Below are positions 38,729-47,739 of a DNA stretch of 64,000 nt, piece after piece (positions within the stretch are counted from its first letter, which is position 1; each line of letters begins with the position of its first letter). Source of the DNA: Thermoanaerobacterium thermosaccharolyticum DSM 571 (lineage in GTDB: Bacteria; Bacillota; Thermoanaerobacteria; Thermoanaerobacterales; Thermoanaerobacteraceae); NCBI RefSeq assembly GCF_000145615.1, contig NC_014410.1, forward strand, positions 1,406,001-1,470,000, given 5' to 3'. The translations under genes were made by a program, and so were the position numbers. Under the pieces are notes generated by a model. That model saw nothing but the letters and a program-made list of their open reading frames with translations, had not been told where the DNA came from and searched no databases.

Positions 38729-39511
38729 TCATCCTTTTACCATAGATTTTAAAAGCAAATATATATCAGAGTACATCCCGTTGAATAAAACATCTATGAT
38801 TGCTAAATACATTGGCAACATTATAAATAATGTGAATATGCCGATAAATATTTTAATAGGCATGCCAATCATAAATACATTTAGCTGTGGAATCGTTCTT
38901 GAAATTATGCTTAATGTTATATCAGTAAGCAATGTTGAAAGAACGATTGGTGCACTGATTCTGAAACCTAGCACAAACATATCTGATACAATCTTCGTAA
39001 AAACAACATTGATACTTTCTGAATGCAAAAATGCGGTACCAACAGGTATCAAACTATAGCTCTGAAACAGTATTACAAACAATTTGTGATGTCCGTTTAT
39101 CAGTAGGAATAATAGCAGCGTAAGTATGTATACAAAATTTCCAACCAAAGGCACCTGTGTCTCTTCACCTGCAGCAAGAACATTGACAATGCTAAAACCC
39201 AATTGATAATCTATTATTTGTCCAGCCAAATAAATAGCACTAAATGAAACCATGGAAGCTAGGCCAATCAATAAACCAACCAAAAACTCATTAAACACAA
39301 TTACAACGTACTGATATAAATTATTTGCATCGATGTTTACCTTCACTAAATCAAACATAATTATCGATGTAAAGAAAGCAAGGCCAATTTTAAACATCGA
39401 AGGCAACGATCTTGTTCCAAACAGTGGTGTCAGTATAAAAATACCAAGCATTCGCACAAACACTATTAAGAAGTATTGTACATTGTTTAAAATGTAATAA
39501 CTCAGTTCCAT
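38729..39511 (-). CDS. fliR: Flagellar export protein FliR
   Basis: A membrane subunit of the FliPQR export channel. The 260 residues have about six hydrophobic segments and the family pattern FLVGLLIGLASMVSFSAIYLAGQ in the middle (starting near residue 75). It lies between fliQ and flhB, in the order fliP, Q, R, flhB found in nearly all flagellar operons. No unusual feature is seen. Confidence 0.95.
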   Translation of the reverse strand: MELSYYILNNVQYFLIVFVRMLGIFILTPLFGTRSLPSMFKIGLAFFTSIIMFDLVKVNIDANNLYQYVVIVFNEFLVGLLIGLASMVSFSAIYLAGQIIDYQLGFSIVNVLAAGEETQVPLVGNFVYILTLLLFLLINGHHKLFVILFQSYSLIPVGTAFLHSESINVVFTKIVSDMFVLGFRISAPIVLSTLLTDITLSIISRTIPQLNVFMIGMPIKIFIGIFTLFIMLPMYLAIIDVLFNGMYSDIYLLLKSMVKG

Positions 39512-39517
39512 TTTTAT

Positions 39518-39787
39518 CTACTTAATAAAATTATTAATGTTCAATATTAATTTTTGTGTATAATTAATTAATATTGTTAGCATCCATGGCCCAAACAATA
39601 TTATAGAAGCAAAAATAGCTAAAATCTTCGGTACAAATGTCAAAGTCTGCTCCTGAATCTGTGTTGTCGCTTGAAATATACTTATAATGAGTCCTATCAA
39701 TAGAGATACAATTAAAAGCGGCGCTGATACAATCATTGTTACCATTAATGCTTCCCTTCCAATATCAAGAACTACTCCAGGATCCAT
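39518..39787 (-). CDS. fliQ: Flagellar export protein FliQ
   Basis: An 89-residue membrane protein with two transmembrane helices, part of the FliPQR helical channel. LIVSLLIGLIISIFQATTQI and the following QEQTLTFVPKI are the FliQ signature. The ATG follows AGGAGGATAATA. It lies 11 bases after fliP and six before fliR. Confidence 0.96.
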   Translation of the reverse strand: MDPGVVLDIGREALMVTMIVSAPLLIVSLLIGLIISIFQATTQIQEQTLTFVPKILAIFASIILFGPWMLTILINYTQKLILNINNFIK

Positions 39788-39798
39788 TATTATCCTCC

Positions 39799-40548
39799 TT
39801 ATCTAAAACCTATTACCAATGATTTGGCTAATATATTCCAGCCATCTACTAAAATAAACAGTAAAAGTTTAAATGGCAAAGAAATAAGTACAGGCGGTAA
39901 CATAAACATTCCCATGGACATTAATACACTGGCAACAACCATGTCTATAATCAAAAATGGTATGTATATAATAAAACCAATCTCAAATGCCGTCTTAAGC
40001 TCACTAATAATAAACGAAGGAATAACAACTCTTAATGGTATGTCATTCACACTTTTTACTTTAATTTTAGCCAGATTTATAAATAAATTCAAATCATTTT
40101 TTCTGGTCTGTTTTAACATAAAATTTTTTAAAGGATCTCTTGCTTTGACATATGCTACTTGTGGGGTTATTTTCCCTTGCATATAGGGTTGTATTGAATC
40201 ATTGTTTATTTGCACACCAACAGGTGCCATTATAAAAAACGTCAAAAATAAGGACAATCCAATTAAAACTTGATTAGGTGGCATTTGCTGTAAACCCAAA
40301 GCATTCCTCAAAAATGATAAGACAACAATAATTCTTGTAAAAGAAGTCATCATTATGAGTATTGAAGGTGCTAAAGTTAATACAGTTAAAAGAAGAACTA
40401 TCTGAATACTCGATGTTATGTCATTCGGACCTGATGGTGCATTTATTGTAATCAGTGGCGAAGCAGAACTCGATGCTGCATATGTAACTTTAGTCAACAG
40501 AATTAATGAAATTAGCACAACCCCACTAATTTTTTTTATATGTATCAT
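39799..40548 (-). CDS. fliP: Flagellar export protein FliP
   Basis: The main ring subunit of the export channel. A cleavable signal peptide is visible (MIHIKKISGVVLISLILL, cut probably after TYAA), followed by FliP blocks MTSFTRIIVVLSFLRNALG and QMPPNQVLIGLSLFLTFFIM. I take the ATG at 40548 because AGGTGG is eight bases before it; earlier in-frame starts (40560, 40554) touch the ribosome binding site. The 249 residues are normal. It overlaps the end of fliO by 23 bases. Confidence 0.96.
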   Translation of the reverse strand: MIHIKKISGVVLISLILLTKVTYAASSSASPLITINAPSGPNDITSSIQIVLLLTVLTLAPSILIMMTSFTRIIVVLSFLRNALGLQQMPPNQVLIGLSLFLTFFIMAPVGVQINNDSIQPYMQGKITPQVAYVKARDPLKNFMLKQTRKNDLNLFINLAKIKVKSVNDIPLRVVIPSFIISELKTAFEIGFIIYIPFLIIDMVVASVLMSMGMFMLPPVLISLPFKLLLFILVDGWNILAKSLVIGFR

Positions 40549-40909
40549 GTTCATTACCACCTAGATTTCTCATTGATAATTTCTTTAAATTATTTAATGA
40601 AATATTTAAACTTTGCTTGAAACTGCTGTTTTTATCCTTCATCTTAACATCATCAGCAGTTAAAGTCTTTATATATACAATAGAATTATTTGTAACACTA
40701 AATAGCAAGTATTCATTGCAAACTTTGATTATATATAAATTTTTATCTTTGCCCAAGTTCAGATGATCAATAATGTCAAAATTATTTCCTTTATATATAT
40801 TCAAAGCCTTTTTATTGATAAATGCTGTTACATAATAAGCCAAAAAAACTACGAATACAAATATTAAAAGAAATGTAACGGCTTGAAAAACCACGCTATC
40901 GCTAGACAT
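40526..40909 (-). CDS. fliO: Flagellar biosynthetic protein FliO
   Basis: A small accessory protein that helps assemble the FliP ring. The 127 residues have one N-terminal membrane segment (about 8-28) and a short cytosolic domain with NIIDHL-like and KNLYIIKVCNEYLLFSVT pieces that match the FliO/FliZ family. Sequence conservation is low; the call leans on position between cheY and fliP. The ATG at 40909 follows GAGG by seven bases. Confidence 0.85.
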   Translation of the reverse strand: MSSDSVVFQAVTFLLIFVFVVFLAYYVTAFINKKALNIYKGNNFDIIDHLNLGKDKNLYIIKVCNEYLLFSVTNNSIVYIKTLTADDVKMKDKNSSFKQSLNISLNNLKKLSMRNLGGNEHDTYKKN

Positions 40910-40918
40910 CAAAATTCC

Positions 40919-41278
40919 TCATTTCAACATTTTTTTGACAGCTTCAATTACTCTGTCAGGTTGAAATGGCTTTACTATAAAATCTTTAGCACCTGCCTGT
41001 ATTGCTTCAATAACCATAGCCTGTTGTCCCATGGCCGAGCACATAACTATCTTAGCATTAGGATCTTTTTTTACTATTTGTCTTACTGCTTGGATGCCAT
41101 CCATTTCTGGCATTGTAATGTCCATCAATACCAGATCCGGTTTTTCTTGATTGTACTTTTCTACGGCTACTGAACCATCTTCAGCTTCTATAACACTGCC
41201 GAGATTATTTTTTGTGATTATATCCTTTATCATCATTCTCATGAAAGCTGCGTCATCTACTATCATAATTTTGCTCAT
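40919..41278 (-). CDS. cheY: Chemotaxis response regulator CheY
   Basis: Receives phosphate from CheA and binds the switch. Asp8/Asp9 (IMIVDDA), the phospho-acceptor Asp53 (LVLMDITMPEMDG) and the Lys of FIVKPFQ are present, so phosphorylation should be normal. The 119-residue single receiver domain starts at the ATG at 41278, with AGGAGG eight bases before. It sits between fliY and fliO as in Bacillus. Confidence 0.96.
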   Translation of the reverse strand: MSKIMIVDDAAFMRMMIKDIITKNNLGSVIEAEDGSVAVEKYNQEKPDLVLMDITMPEMDGIQAVRQIVKKDPNAKIVMCSAMGQQAMVIEAIQAGAKDFIVKPFQPDRVIEAVKKMLK

Positions 41279-41296
41279 AATCAATTCCTCCTTAAA

Positions 41297-42409
41297 TTAT
41301 AATGAATTAATTCTTTTGCTTTGCTTTACAATATCTAATATTCTCACGCCAAAGTTTTCATCAATAACAACAACCTCTCCCTTAGCAATAAATTTCCCAT
41401 TAACTAATATATCTACAGGTTCACCTGCCAATTTATCAAGCTCTATTATTGAACCTTCATTAAGTTCAAGTATATCTTTAATCAATTTTTTTGTCCTGCC
41501 TAATTCTACAGTAACATTTAAAGGGATATCCATAATTAAATTTATATTTTCCTTTTCTGCCGTTGTAGGTTCATCTTCATCGTCAAACTCTCTAAAGATA
41601 ACAGGTTTTACATCAACTTTTTCAGCTTTATGCTTAACTGTTGATTTAACTTCATCGCTAAATTCATTATTTATTCCTTTAGTACCAGTTTTTATTATAT
41701 CATCATCTTGTACACCTTGAAAAGATTCCTTAGGAGAATTTTCTACATTTTTAGACATAACTTGCTCAACAAGTCGTTTTGCAAATGCAATTGGAATCAA
41801 CTGCATAATTTCGCTGTCTATTATTTCTCCAACGACCATTTTAAATGCAATCTTTACTACATAACCATCTGGAAAAGAAATATTTTCGGGTAGGCCTTTA
41901 TTAAAGTCTACAACAAATGCCCTTGGAGGTGATATATTGATGCTTTCACCAATTAAAGTTGATAATGAAGTAGATGCAGATCCTATCATTTGGTTCATAG
42001 CTTCACCAATTGCACTTAGATGCAATTCTGTTATTTCACCTTCGGTAACATTTCCATCGCCACCCATCATTAAATCAGTAATACGAAGTACATCTTGTTC
42101 CTTTAATATTAAGAGATTGTTGCCTTTAATTCCCTCTGTATATTCTACTTCAACACCTACATATGGTATATTAAATTCCTTCTTTAGATTTTCCCAGTTA
42201 ATTATGCTTACTTTCGGTGTCGTAATAGTCACTTTATTTCTCAAAAGGGTGAACAAAGTTGTTGCAGAAGTCCCAAAACTAATATTCCCTATCTCTCCTA
42301 AAACATCTTGTTCTTCTTCAGTTAGTGTCACATCACTGCTATTATTATCGTTGTTAGTCATCCCGCTCAATAATGCATTAATTTCATCTTGTGATAATAT
42401 ATCACTCAT
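41297..42409 (-). CDS. fliY: Flagellar motor switch phosphatase FliY
   Basis: A C-ring protein joining a CheC-like CheY-P phosphatase to a FliN domain. The N-terminal MSDILSQDEINALL is a CheY-P docking peptide like that of FliM. Two phosphatase repeats follow: GEIGNISFGTSAT (about 35-47) and SAIGEAMNQMIGSA (about 130-143), both with Glu-x-x-Asn. The FliN domain occupies the last 80 residues (VTVELGRTKKLIKDIL, GSIIELDKLAGEPVDI). The ATG at 42409 is chosen from AAGGAG nine bases before. The 370 residues fit Bacillus FliY (378). It overlaps fliM by eight bases. Confidence 0.95.
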   Translation of the reverse strand: MSDILSQDEINALLSGMTNNDNNSSDVTLTEEEQDVLGEIGNISFGTSATTLFTLLRNKVTITTPKVSIINWENLKKEFNIPYVGVEVEYTEGIKGNNLLILKEQDVLRITDLMMGGDGNVTEGEITELHLSAIGEAMNQMIGSASTSLSTLIGESINISPPRAFVVDFNKGLPENISFPDGYVVKIAFKMVVGEIIDSEIMQLIPIAFAKRLVEQVMSKNVENSPKESFQGVQDDDIIKTGTKGINNEFSDEVKSTVKHKAEKVDVKPVIFREFDDEDEPTTAEKENINLIMDIPLNVTVELGRTKKLIKDILELNEGSIIELDKLAGEPVDILVNGKFIAKGEVVVIDENFGVRILDIVKQSKRINSL

Positions 42410-43391
42410 CAGCATCATCTCCTTCGCTGCAAATCTCAGTTATCTGAACGCAATATTTCTTATTTTTAATACCTGGAACACCTAAAAACTTTGTTTCATC
42501 GTTTATTTTTATTTCAATTGGATCTTTGTATTTTTTATTTATTTCTAGAATATCACCTTTATTAAAGTTCAATAAATCCCTTACCGTTATCTTTGACATG
42601 CCAATAACAGCCTTTAAAGGAATGTATGTATTGCTTATTTTATCTTTTATAATTCCAATATCACACGACTGCTTCTCCGCGTTTGAAAACCAAGTTTTAG
42701 TTGTAAGGAGCGGTAATATTGGAACAATTGTTATATGTGGCAGACAAAAATTTATCAGTCCTTCATTATCGTTTATTTTTAAAGACATTGTACATAAAGC
42801 AATAGTTTCATTAGGAGAGATAATCTGAGAAAATTGTGAATTTGTCTCTATTCTTGTTATTTCAGGATTAAGTTCTATTACATTAATCCAAGCATCTTTA
42901 ATCAAGGGTAAAAGTTGTGTTGTAATTCTGCTTAAAAGTCCCATTTCAATTTCTGTGTAATCTCTCTCTACAGTATCAGCAGTTCCAATCCCACCTAATA
43001 TTTTATCAATTATAGTAAAAGTAGTATTATTGTTAAATTCAAGTATAATTGGCCCATCTAAAGGTTTTGCATCAATTACTGCAATAAAAACAGGATTAGT
43101 CAGTGAATTGCTAAACTCGTAATATGTTATTTGCTCAACTGATACTATTGAAACTTGAACAAGCGTTCTTAAATATCCTGATAAAAATGTTGTAAAACTT
43201 CTTGACATGTTTTCAAAAATCATTTGGAGAGTTCTCAATTGTTCCTTTGAAAATTTGTTCGGTCTTCTGAAATCATATGGTTTAATTCTCGTCTCCTGCT
43301 GACTTTCCTTAATCTCCTTAATATCAAACTCACCGGAATTCATTGCTTTTAATAATTCATCAATCTCATTCTGCGATAATATGTCCGCCAT
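42402..43391 (-). CDS. fliM: Flagellar motor switch protein FliM
   Basis: The middle layer of the C-ring, which senses CheY-P. The N-terminal ADILSQNEIDELLKAM is the CheY-binding helix, KPYDFRRPNKFSKEQLRTL starts the CheC-like middle domain (which lacks the phosphatase residues) and the C-terminal SpoA domain has VRDLLNFNKGDILEI. The 329 residues are normal. The ATG follows AAGGAGAG. Confidence 0.96.
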   Translation of the reverse strand: MADILSQNEIDELLKAMNSGEFDIKEIKESQQETRIKPYDFRRPNKFSKEQLRTLQMIFENMSRSFTTFLSGYLRTLVQVSIVSVEQITYYEFSNSLTNPVFIAVIDAKPLDGPIILEFNNNTTFTIIDKILGGIGTADTVERDYTEIEMGLLSRITTQLLPLIKDAWINVIELNPEITRIETNSQFSQIISPNETIALCTMSLKINDNEGLINFCLPHITIVPILPLLTTKTWFSNAEKQSCDIGIIKDKISNTYIPLKAVIGMSKITVRDLLNFNKGDILEINKKYKDPIEIKINDETKFLGVPGIKNKKYCVQITEICSEGDDADE

Positions 43392-43405
43392 GAGAACTCT
43401 CCTTC

Positions 43406-43804
43406 CTATTGAACAATAAAGTCATCAAAATAAACATTTGTTATCTTATCTGCACCTAAAATCTTATTAATTTCATTTTTTATTTCGTTCTGAAGTTTAG
43501 ATTGTCCAGCTGAACCTTCCAAATCTTGAGCAGTTTTATTTCTTAGAATTTGAAGTATTGCATCTCTTATTTTTGGATTTTGATCTTTCAATTCATTTAA
43601 AACATTTTTGTCATAAACCTCTAGTTCAACACCTGCTTTGATAAATTTATCATCACCTTTTAAATTTGTAACAAATTCATCTCCCGGAGAATAATTATAA
43701 TATACTATTTTAGCTGGTTTTGAATTATAGTTGAAATAGAAAAATGCACTTCCAAATGCTATAATTATAACTAGCAAAATTATTATTATGATGTTATTTT
43801 TCAT
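43406..43804 (-). CDS. fliL: Flagellar basal body-associated protein FliL
   Basis: A 132-residue single-pass membrane protein (segment about residues 4-26, IIIIILLVIIIAFGSAFFYF) with a periplasm-side domain that surrounds stators in other bacteria. The C-terminal KNEINKILGADKITNVYFD matches the FliL family, which always ends close to such a motif. motA and motB, which often stand before fliL in clostridia, are absent here; a 71-base gap precedes the gene. Confidence 0.92.
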   Translation of the reverse strand: MKNNIIIIILLVIIIAFGSAFFYFNYNSKPAKIVYYNYSPGDEFVTNLKGDDKFIKAGVELEVYDKNVLNELKDQNPKIRDAILQILRNKTAQDLEGSAGQSKLQNEIKNEINKILGADKITNVYFDDFIVQ

Positions 43805-43875
43805 GACAACACCCCTACTATATTTAAGAAATTAATTCTTGCTATTTTAGGCCTCTCCTTTATAAACAACAAAAC

Positions 43876-44061
43876 TTATATGATCAAAATTTTTCGTTTA
43901 TATTCAATTACTTTTTCGATAATCTCTTCTTTTTTTTCTTTCACAACTACTTTCTTGCCGCTAATCAAACTTATAACCGTATCAGGAGTTTCTTCTATAA
44001 ATTCAATCATGTCAGCATTTACTGTAAACTCATCACCATTTAATTTCGTTACATTTATCAC
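43876..44061 (-). CDS. flbD: FlbD-type small flagellar protein
   Basis: A 61-residue protein with INVTKLNGDEFTVNADMIEFIE followed by TPDTVISLISGKKVVVKE; this is the FlbD family (SwrD in Bacillus). SwrD raises motor power or stator function in Bacillus. The start is GTG at 44061 with AGAGGG eight bases before. The gene lies after flgE, as in Bacillus. The stator genes are not linked here. Confidence 0.9.
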   Translation of the reverse strand: MINVTKLNGDEFTVNADMIEFIEETPDTVISLISGKKVVVKEKKEEIIEKVIEYKRKILII

Positions 44062-44099
44062 TTAAAAAACCCTCTTAATCAATTATAAAATTAATTCAA

Positions 44100-45362
44100 T
44101 CATCTCTTGAGATTGACAAGGTCTTGCAATATCTCATCTGATGTTGTGATAACTTTTGAATTCGCCTCAAATCCTCTTTGTGTTGTAATCATATTAGCAA
44201 ATTCATTAGCAAGATCAACATTAGACATTTCAAGTGTTCCAGGGTTTATGGTGCCTCTAGTTCCAGTATTTGCAGCGCCAATCATTGGATCGCCAGAATT
44301 GACCGTGTTTATGAACATCGTGTTTCCAACTTTTTCTAAACCTTGTGTATTCTGAAAATCCGCCAGCGCTATTTGACCAATCACTTGCGTTCTGCCGTTT
44401 GAATAAATACCACTTACAACACCGTACTGGTCTATATTTATACTTTCTATTGAACCGGCTTCATTTCCATCTTTACTTAATTCTCGTATATCTGTTGAAC
44501 TAGAATACATTGTGAGATTTGAAAGATCTATTGTTATATTCGTTCCATCTCCCAATGTAGCATTTGTGTTTGTAATCGGCAATGATGATACATTAACCGA
44601 AAAAATACTTCCTGCCGGATTAGTTATCAATCCATTTGAATCAAATTGTATAGACCCAATAGTCACTGGAGATGCTGACAAATCATTTCCATCAAAATTT
44701 GTTATTGCAGCATCCCAATTTCCCGCATTATCTTTTTTGGTAAATTGAATCGTTGCCACATGGCTTCCGCCTTGTGAATCATATATAGTCACATTATAGC
44801 TGACAGAGCTGCCAATGCTTGTGCCAGCATCTAAATTGCCACCCAATTGAATCAATTTTGTAGAAGCAGGTGACGTACTTGACCAATTTTTTATACTAAT
44901 AGGCGATAAATTACCCGTGTCGGTATTTACCGTTTTACCATCTTGAGATATCCAACCCATTACTTTATATCCGTCTGGTGTTACAAGATCTCCATTGGAA
45001 TCAAATGAAAAGTTTCCAGCTCTTGTATATAAATTTGCACCACCGTTATTGACTATAAAAAATCCATTGCCATCAATTGATAAATCTGTCGGATTATCTG
45101 TTCTTTGGGAACCGCCATTCGTAAATAAAGTATCTATCGATGCTATGGCAACACCAAGGCCCACTTGCTGAGGGTTTGTGCCTCCGCCGCTACCCTGCGG
45201 CGCTGATGCTCCTTTTATTGTTTGATTAAATATCTCTTTAAATGTCATTCTGCTTGCTTTAAAACCAACAGTATTTACATTAGCAATATTGTTGCCTATC
45301 ACATCCATCTCCGCTTGGTGTGCTTTTAAACCAGATACTGCTGAGTACATAGACCTCAACAT
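44100..45362 (-). CDS. flgE: Flagellar hook protein FlgE
   Basis: Builds the curved hook that joins rod and filament. The N-terminal rod-hook signature MLRSMYSAVSGLKAHQAEMD and NNIANVNTVGFKASR, and the C-terminal DLANEFANMITTQRGFEANS are the D0 coiled coils. The middle D1/D2 domains are Thr, Ser, Asn-rich and variable. I choose the ATG at 45362 from AGGAGGAATAATC; the longer frame is rejected. The 420 residues place it in the larger FlgE class compared with Bacillus (264). Confidence 0.95.
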   Translation of the reverse strand: MLRSMYSAVSGLKAHQAEMDVIGNNIANVNTVGFKASRMTFKEIFNQTIKGASAPQGSGGGTNPQQVGLGVAIASIDTLFTNGGSQRTDNPTDLSIDGNGFFIVNNGGANLYTRAGNFSFDSNGDLVTPDGYKVMGWISQDGKTVNTDTGNLSPISIKNWSSTSPASTKLIQLGGNLDAGTSIGSSVSYNVTIYDSQGGSHVATIQFTKKDNAGNWDAAITNFDGNDLSASPVTIGSIQFDSNGLITNPAGSIFSVNVSSLPITNTNATLGDGTNITIDLSNLTMYSSSTDIRELSKDGNEAGSIESINIDQYGVVSGIYSNGRTQVIGQIALADFQNTQGLEKVGNTMFINTVNSGDPMIGAANTGTRGTINPGTLEMSNVDLANEFANMITTQRGFEANSKVITTSDEILQDLVNLKR

Positions 45363-45392
45363 GATTATTCCTCCTATTCTAAATTTCAATTT

Positions 45393-45800
45393 TTATTGAT
45401 CTGATACTGAAGTAACTGAATCTAATGAAACATTTGAACCTTGAACTTCTAAATAATAATTACTTCCATCAAATTTAACTGCATCAACTTTTCCAGTAAT
45501 AGTTGAGCTACTACCATTTGAATCTATGTTTGCAGAGATTGTTTTACCTAATAAACTATAGGCTTTAACAGCATTAAAGCTGTTGTTTAAGTTTAGCATT
45601 TGCTCTAAAGCTGAAAACTGTGCCATCTGTGCAATAAATTCTTTATCGTCCATAGGATTTAATGGATCTTGATTTTCCAGCTGAGTGACAAGAAGCTGTA
45701 AATATTCATTTTTTCCTAATTCTGAATTTGGATTTGTAACCTTTGTCCCATCAGTATATGTATTTATGTAGCTATTATCGTAATTCGTATTTATTGCCAT
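45393..45800 (-). CDS. flgD: Hook capping protein FlgD
   Basis: Forms the cap under which hook subunits assemble. The segment LGKNEYLQLLVTQLENQDPL and the following FIAQMAQFSALEQMLNLNN are the FlgD N-terminal signature. At 135 residues it is the short type without Ig-like domains, as in Bacillus. The ATG at 45800 follows AAAGGAGGTGAT. It stands between fliK and flgE as expected. Confidence 0.94.
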   Translation of the reverse strand: MAINTNYDNSYINTYTDGTKVTNPNSELGKNEYLQLLVTQLENQDPLNPMDDKEFIAQMAQFSALEQMLNLNNSFNAVKAYSLLGKTISANIDSNGSSSTITGKVDAVKFDGSNYYLEVQGSNVSLDSVTSVSDQ

Positions 45801-45813
45801 TCTATCACCTCCT

Positions 45814-47139
45814 TTATACAACCACATCTACGTGACCGTTGGATACAGTATTGACTGTTGAAAAACTATGTGATTCCAGCTCTGCGGTTTCATAATCATC
45901 ATAATTAATCCTTATTCTATTGTAATTTTGATTTTTGTATTTTTTACCGCTATTTCCCTGTCCATTGTACTGTGATGTAAATTGCATATTTCTATCGACA
46001 GACACATTAAAGCTGTCAATTTTTATGCCTTTTGACTCCAACTGATTATTAAGTATGTTTAAATTTGCTTCAATTTGATGCTTAACTTTTTCATTGTCGG
46101 TTAAAATATTTGCCGTTAAACTTCCGTTCACAGATTTTATGTCGATCTCTATATTCCCTAAAAAATCAGGTTTAAGTTGAATTTTTATGTTTGACTCGGT
46201 ATCTGATTTTGTTATGTTAACATTTTTTACAATTTGATCAATTATGTCCGTTGTCTGTATAGGGCTTTTAGCATCTAAAATCTTTTCAGTATTTACTGTT
46301 AATTGCTTATTTTGATTTTCATTTAAAACAACAATGTTGTCAGGTTTTAAATCGATTATTTTATTATCTTTTGTTAGATCAATTTTGCTATCGAGTTTTT
46401 TTGATATATTTTGATTTTTGTCAGTTACAAGCCTATCAACATTTTCACCATTATTATCATTTTGATTTTTACTCTGATTTCCGTTTTGATTTAAATTTTC
46501 ATCTTTTAAATTATTATCAGTTTTTGCAATGAAGCTATTTATATTTGTATTTTTTTCATTATTGTTTACGTCTGTATTTATATTTTTGCTATCATTGACA
46601 GCTACCATTTGCTGTTTTATATCATCACTATTCGCACTTAACTTCAACTTGATATTATCATCTTTTATCTCTGCATCATTAGAACTAACTAGAATTTTCG
46701 TATTTTCTATATTGGTATTTTTTAGTAAACTTAAAATATCTTTTGAATCAATATTTAAGCCAAATTTTTCATTCAATATTTTAGTAATCGTATTTACCAA
46801 GTATTGCATATTAATTTCATCTTTGTTTTGACTATTCTGTATTGCACTGTACAATTGGTTTATAATGCTTTCTTCTATTGATTGCAAATTCGATTGACTT
46901 ATAACCTTGTTTATAGTTAAATTATTGTTTATTAAATTTAAAATCATATTTATTATGTCTGATAGTTGTTTGATATTTATAGTTTCATTTTTATTGCTAT
47001 TGAAGTTTTTATTTTCATCTTTACTTCCATTTTGAACGACTTTAATAAAGCTTTTAAAATCTGCAACTTTTTTGTTCGTAGATTTATCATCACTTTTTGC
47101 CGGCATAACTCCATTTAAAATATTCATAACTTGTATCAC
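45814..47139 (-). CDS. fliK: Flagellar hook-length control protein FliK
   Basis: Measures hook length and signals FlhB to change substrate. The N-terminal two thirds (to about residue 290) are Asn, Lys, Asp-rich and low in complexity, as expected for a flexible ruler. The C-terminal Flg_hook domain is recognised by IQLKPDFLGNIEIDIKSVNG and NILNNQLESKGIKIDSFNV. The 441 residues are within the family range. The start is GTG at 47139 after AAAGGAG; an ATG four codons later is also possible. Confidence 0.88.
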   Translation of the reverse strand: MIQVMNILNGVMPAKSDDKSTNKKVADFKSFIKVVQNGSKDENKNFNSNKNETINIKQLSDIINMILNLINNNLTINKVISQSNLQSIEESIINQLYSAIQNSQNKDEINMQYLVNTITKILNEKFGLNIDSKDILSLLKNTNIENTKILVSSNDAEIKDDNIKLKLSANSDDIKQQMVAVNDSKNINTDVNNNEKNTNINSFIAKTDNNLKDENLNQNGNQSKNQNDNNGENVDRLVTDKNQNISKKLDSKIDLTKDNKIIDLKPDNIVVLNENQNKQLTVNTEKILDAKSPIQTTDIIDQIVKNVNITKSDTESNIKIQLKPDFLGNIEIDIKSVNGSLTANILTDNEKVKHQIEANLNILNNQLESKGIKIDSFNVSVDRNMQFTSQYNGQGNSGKKYKNQNYNRIRINYDDYETAELESHSFSTVNTVSNGHVDVVV

Positions 47140-47154
47140 CTAATCATCTCCTTT

Positions 47155-47736
47155 CTATGGCACAGTTGAAGCATTTGTATATAGTATCTTTGTTATATCT
47201 GCAGCTTTTTTGGGATCCAATTGCTCTAGTATTTTAGATGCATTGTCTTTATTCATATTACCTAAAATACCTATCAAGATATTATTGTCCGTTATTTGAT
47301 TCAATATATTTGCTGCATTTTGTGGGTCCATATTTTCATAGTAAGTAGCCAAAGTCTTTAAATCGGTTTTTTTAGAGTTTACCTGCACCTTTAAACTATT
47401 TAGCTCATTTTGCTGTTTTTGAAGCTGCAATTGTAATTCATCAATCTGTTTTTGCTTATCGCTTAAACTTATTTCCGCATTTTGTAATTCTTTTTGTTTT
47501 GTATTAAGTTCACTAGTCAACTTTTTCAGCTCATCAGCATAATTAGTCGTTGGTTTAACCTGTATTAAGCCTTTTAAAATCGGTATGTTGCTAAAATATT
47601 TTAAAGTATGATTGCTAATTCCACCAATATTAAAATAAAATAACAGGCCAACAACCAGAATTATAAAAATTGCAATAAAAATAATTATAATTAATCTTAG
47701 CGGTCTTCTTTCATTTCCAGTTTCTTCTTTTTGCAT
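47155..47736 (-). CDS. MotE/YlxF-type protein with MgtE N-like domain
   Basis: A single-pass membrane protein (segment about 13-37, LIIIIFIAIFIILVVGLLFYF) with a coiled coil (about 67-120) and a C-terminal MgtE-N-like domain: ATYYENMDPQNAANILNQI and SKILEQLDPKKAADITKIL. Named MotE in proteobacteria, where it chaperones MotC; YlxF stands in this place in Bacillus (between fliJ and fliK). The role here is unproved. It starts four bases after fliJ. Confidence 0.82.
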   Translation of the reverse strand: MQKEETGNERRPLRLIIIIFIAIFIILVVGLLFYFNIGGISNHTLKYFSNIPILKGLIQVKPTTNYADELKKLTSELNTKQKELQNAEISLSDKQKQIDELQLQLQKQQNELNSLKVQVNSKKTDLKTLATYYENMDPQNAANILNQITDNNILIGILGNMNKDNASKILEQLDPKKAADITKILYTNASTVP

Positions 47737-47739
47737 TGA

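Noticed and set aside
46400-46600. Asn/Lys-rich repeat region as a DNA repeat or phase-variable tract
   Set aside because: It is the low-complexity ruler segment of FliK in AT-rich codons; no exact tandem repeat is visible.
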